Positions 62,377 to 64,000 of a stretch of 64,000 bases of DNA are shown here, piece by piece. The translations under genes and the position numbers were made by a program. Below the pieces are notes generated by a model, which saw only the letters and a program-made list of their open reading frames with translations, was not told where the DNA came from and made no database searches. Source of the stretch: Notospermus geniculatus (taxonomy: Eukaryota; Nemertea; Pilidiophora; Heteronemertea; Lineidae); contig NMRB01000562.1 in the NCBI GenBank assembly GCA_002633025.1, positions 62,001-126,000 on the forward strand. The letters are read 5' to 3'. Positions within the stretch are counted from its first letter, which is position 1. Every line of letters starts with the position of its first letter.

Positions 62377-64000
62377 TTAAGCACTTCCTCCTGTAGGTAT
62401 CATGATCTCTACGGACGGTCGGAGACGTGCCTGCGGTTTCTCTCTGTCAACTTTTGTCATGGAGACGATTCTCGGTGTACTGTAATCGTAGAATTCTGCT
62501 TGGGAGAGTGGGTAGGCGGCTTTGATGGTTTTCTTCAACTCCCTGGAATAAGAAGCAGGACAAACTTAAGATTCCTGAGAAGTTATTACACACCTTCCAG
62601 ATCAAAGTGAAGCATATGAAGAGGAGTGAGACCAAAGCCCTGCGTTGGGAGGATGGCATTACCCTGCATTTGTGCTTAGTAGGACACAATAGAGCTCAAC
62701 CTTCCACGTTCCCACAAACAATTAGCAGAGACAATGGCCATCCTGAATTATAAAGGTAATCAGTTGTTCTTGGCGCTCACTTCCTTCATCACTGCGTGTG
62801 TGTCGGCTATCCAACATAGAGTACAAAAAACGAAACACAAAATGATAAAGTTGTCTCCGAATTTCCCAAATTTTCGACCCCAATTGGGGTCTTCCTCAGG
62901 CACTTTCTACTAGAGATCCAAGAAGTGTGTGTCGGCAGTGATGACAGAAGCAAGCACTAAAGGACCAGGATGATCTTAACTTACATCTCGGCCTGCTTGT
63001 ATGGCCTGTTGATGTCATAGACAAGTAGTTTTGGAATCTCAATCTTGGGTAGTGCTGGGCTGGATTTGGCCATCACTGGTGGAAATGGGACAGGCTGAAA
63101 TATACACATTATAAATTAAACAGGTGGATGAAAAACAGAACTCTGAAGACAAGAGTAGGCCTATTGTGATGTAGGATATAGTCTGAAAGTTATTTGATTA
63201 TTCAGAACTCACTCCAAAATTCACATATCAACCAATGACCCTTAACAGGCTGCGTATCCATAGGCTGTTCGCTTGTGCAGTTTTTCCCTGTTCCGTGTTC
63301 GCTTGTGGCCTTTGTTTGGCTTATTTGTGGTTCCCATAGGCTGTACCGTGCGAACCTTTCCCATTGTTCATGGCACATGCCCTCTTGACTGGGAACATAG
63401 AGTAATGAACATGCTCATTCCAGGTCACAAAGCCACAACGCCACAAGCGAACAGCCTATGGATACACAGCCTAACCCTGCAGTTTCCGCCACAGTTGGTG
63501 GCGAGCAGTGCGGTTTTCACAGGGATTTGGAGTAATCCTTTGATGGTTCAACAATACATTGCGTGTTAATTATCCTGATGCCTGTGATAACCGCACTGAT
63601 CGCCACAATCCACGGCGGATTCAGCTGTACTGGAAAATGGGCTTAAATCTACTTGCTTTTCACCATAGGTGCCTAGCCTAGTAAAGATTATACGGTATAC
63701 CGTACCTTCCAGACCGACTCGGCGGACTCTGATCCAGAAATCTTCTGTCCCACCAAGGCATGAGAAGATTCCAACTTGGGAAAGACTGTCTTGAACCACT
63801 TGAACGTAACACCACGAGACAGTGGTGAGACCTGATCACGAGATGATCCAGCATCGCTTTCTTCCTCGTGAAGGGATGGGAGGAGTTTTTGAGTGGGTGG
63901 TTTCGTGAGGAGCTGAGTGGTCGTCACAGTATCAGTGAATCTGAATGCAAAATCGTTGAATTCATCAGCAATGACAGGGCTAGAGCACGTAAAGGCGCTG
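62377..64000 (-). CDS. Unrecognised protein, three C-terminal exons, 5' end outside the window
   Basis: Exons are 63706-64000 (donor AAG|gtacgg), 62985-63094 (acceptor TTTCAG, donor GAGAT|gtaagt) and 62377-62542 (acceptor TTCCAG, stop TAA). Phases agree and give 189 residues plus one base at the edge. The first part contains ADEFNDFAFRF, a DEFxDF acidic-phenylalanine pattern like clathrin-adaptor-binding motifs, and a polar stretch rich in Glu and Ser (LHEEESDAGSS). The middle exon has KIEIPKLLVYDINRPYKQAE, and the last exon YDYSTPRIVSMTKVDREKPQ. No domain is recognised. An AATAAA on the same strand lies 20 bases after the stop. The splice model is well supported by sites and phase; the function is unknown. 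Confidence 0.7.

Overview
The window is eukaryotic nuclear DNA, most likely from a marine bilaterian invertebrate. Genes have small exons with GT-AG introns, intergenic DNA is packed with short palindromic DNA transposons (MITEs) and tRNA-derived SINEs, and the encoded proteins are animal-type (a KLF6/7 zinc-finger factor, TAF5 with a LisH motif and WD repeats, and RPL41). I cannot fix the phylum from the sequence. Single N characters at 10251, 26946, 31535 and 32405 mark contig joins in a draft scaffold.

Layout. 1-17411: no recognised exon, mostly MITEs, SINEs and minisatellites; it is probably upstream or first-intron DNA of the KLF gene. 17412-20062 (+): two 3'-terminal coding exons of a KLF6/7-like factor, followed by a long probable 3'UTR to about 21850. 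22388-31504: a 4558-bp block present twice with only three differences seen, with an N at the join, most likely an assembly duplication. 31536-44600: repeats, including a 1.3-kb Harbinger-like element with perfect 30-bp ends (34111-35442) and a 166-bp near-perfect palindrome with CTCF-like cores (40926-41091). 44627-46228 (-): nine tandem exon-like units, each bounded by splice-site-like sequence, with no conserved reading frame. 46.5-53.5 kb: MITEs, a CpG-rich stretch and a triplicated exon-like segment at 49.1-49.6 kb.

53737-59662 (-): complete 13-exon TAF5 gene, 669 residues, reconstructed exon by exon with consistent phases. 59973-60635 (+): complete three-exon RPL41 encoding 25 residues, head-to-head with TAF5; their start codons are 310 bp apart, so they probably share a bidirectional promoter. 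62377-64000 (-): the last three exons of a gene I do not recognise, running off the right edge.

The recognised genes are housekeeping transcription (TAF5), translation (RPL41) and regulatory (KLF) loci. They do not form a pathway. The least explained structures are the exon-like array, the CTCF-like palindrome and the repeated TCAAGGTCA minisatellites around the KLF gene.
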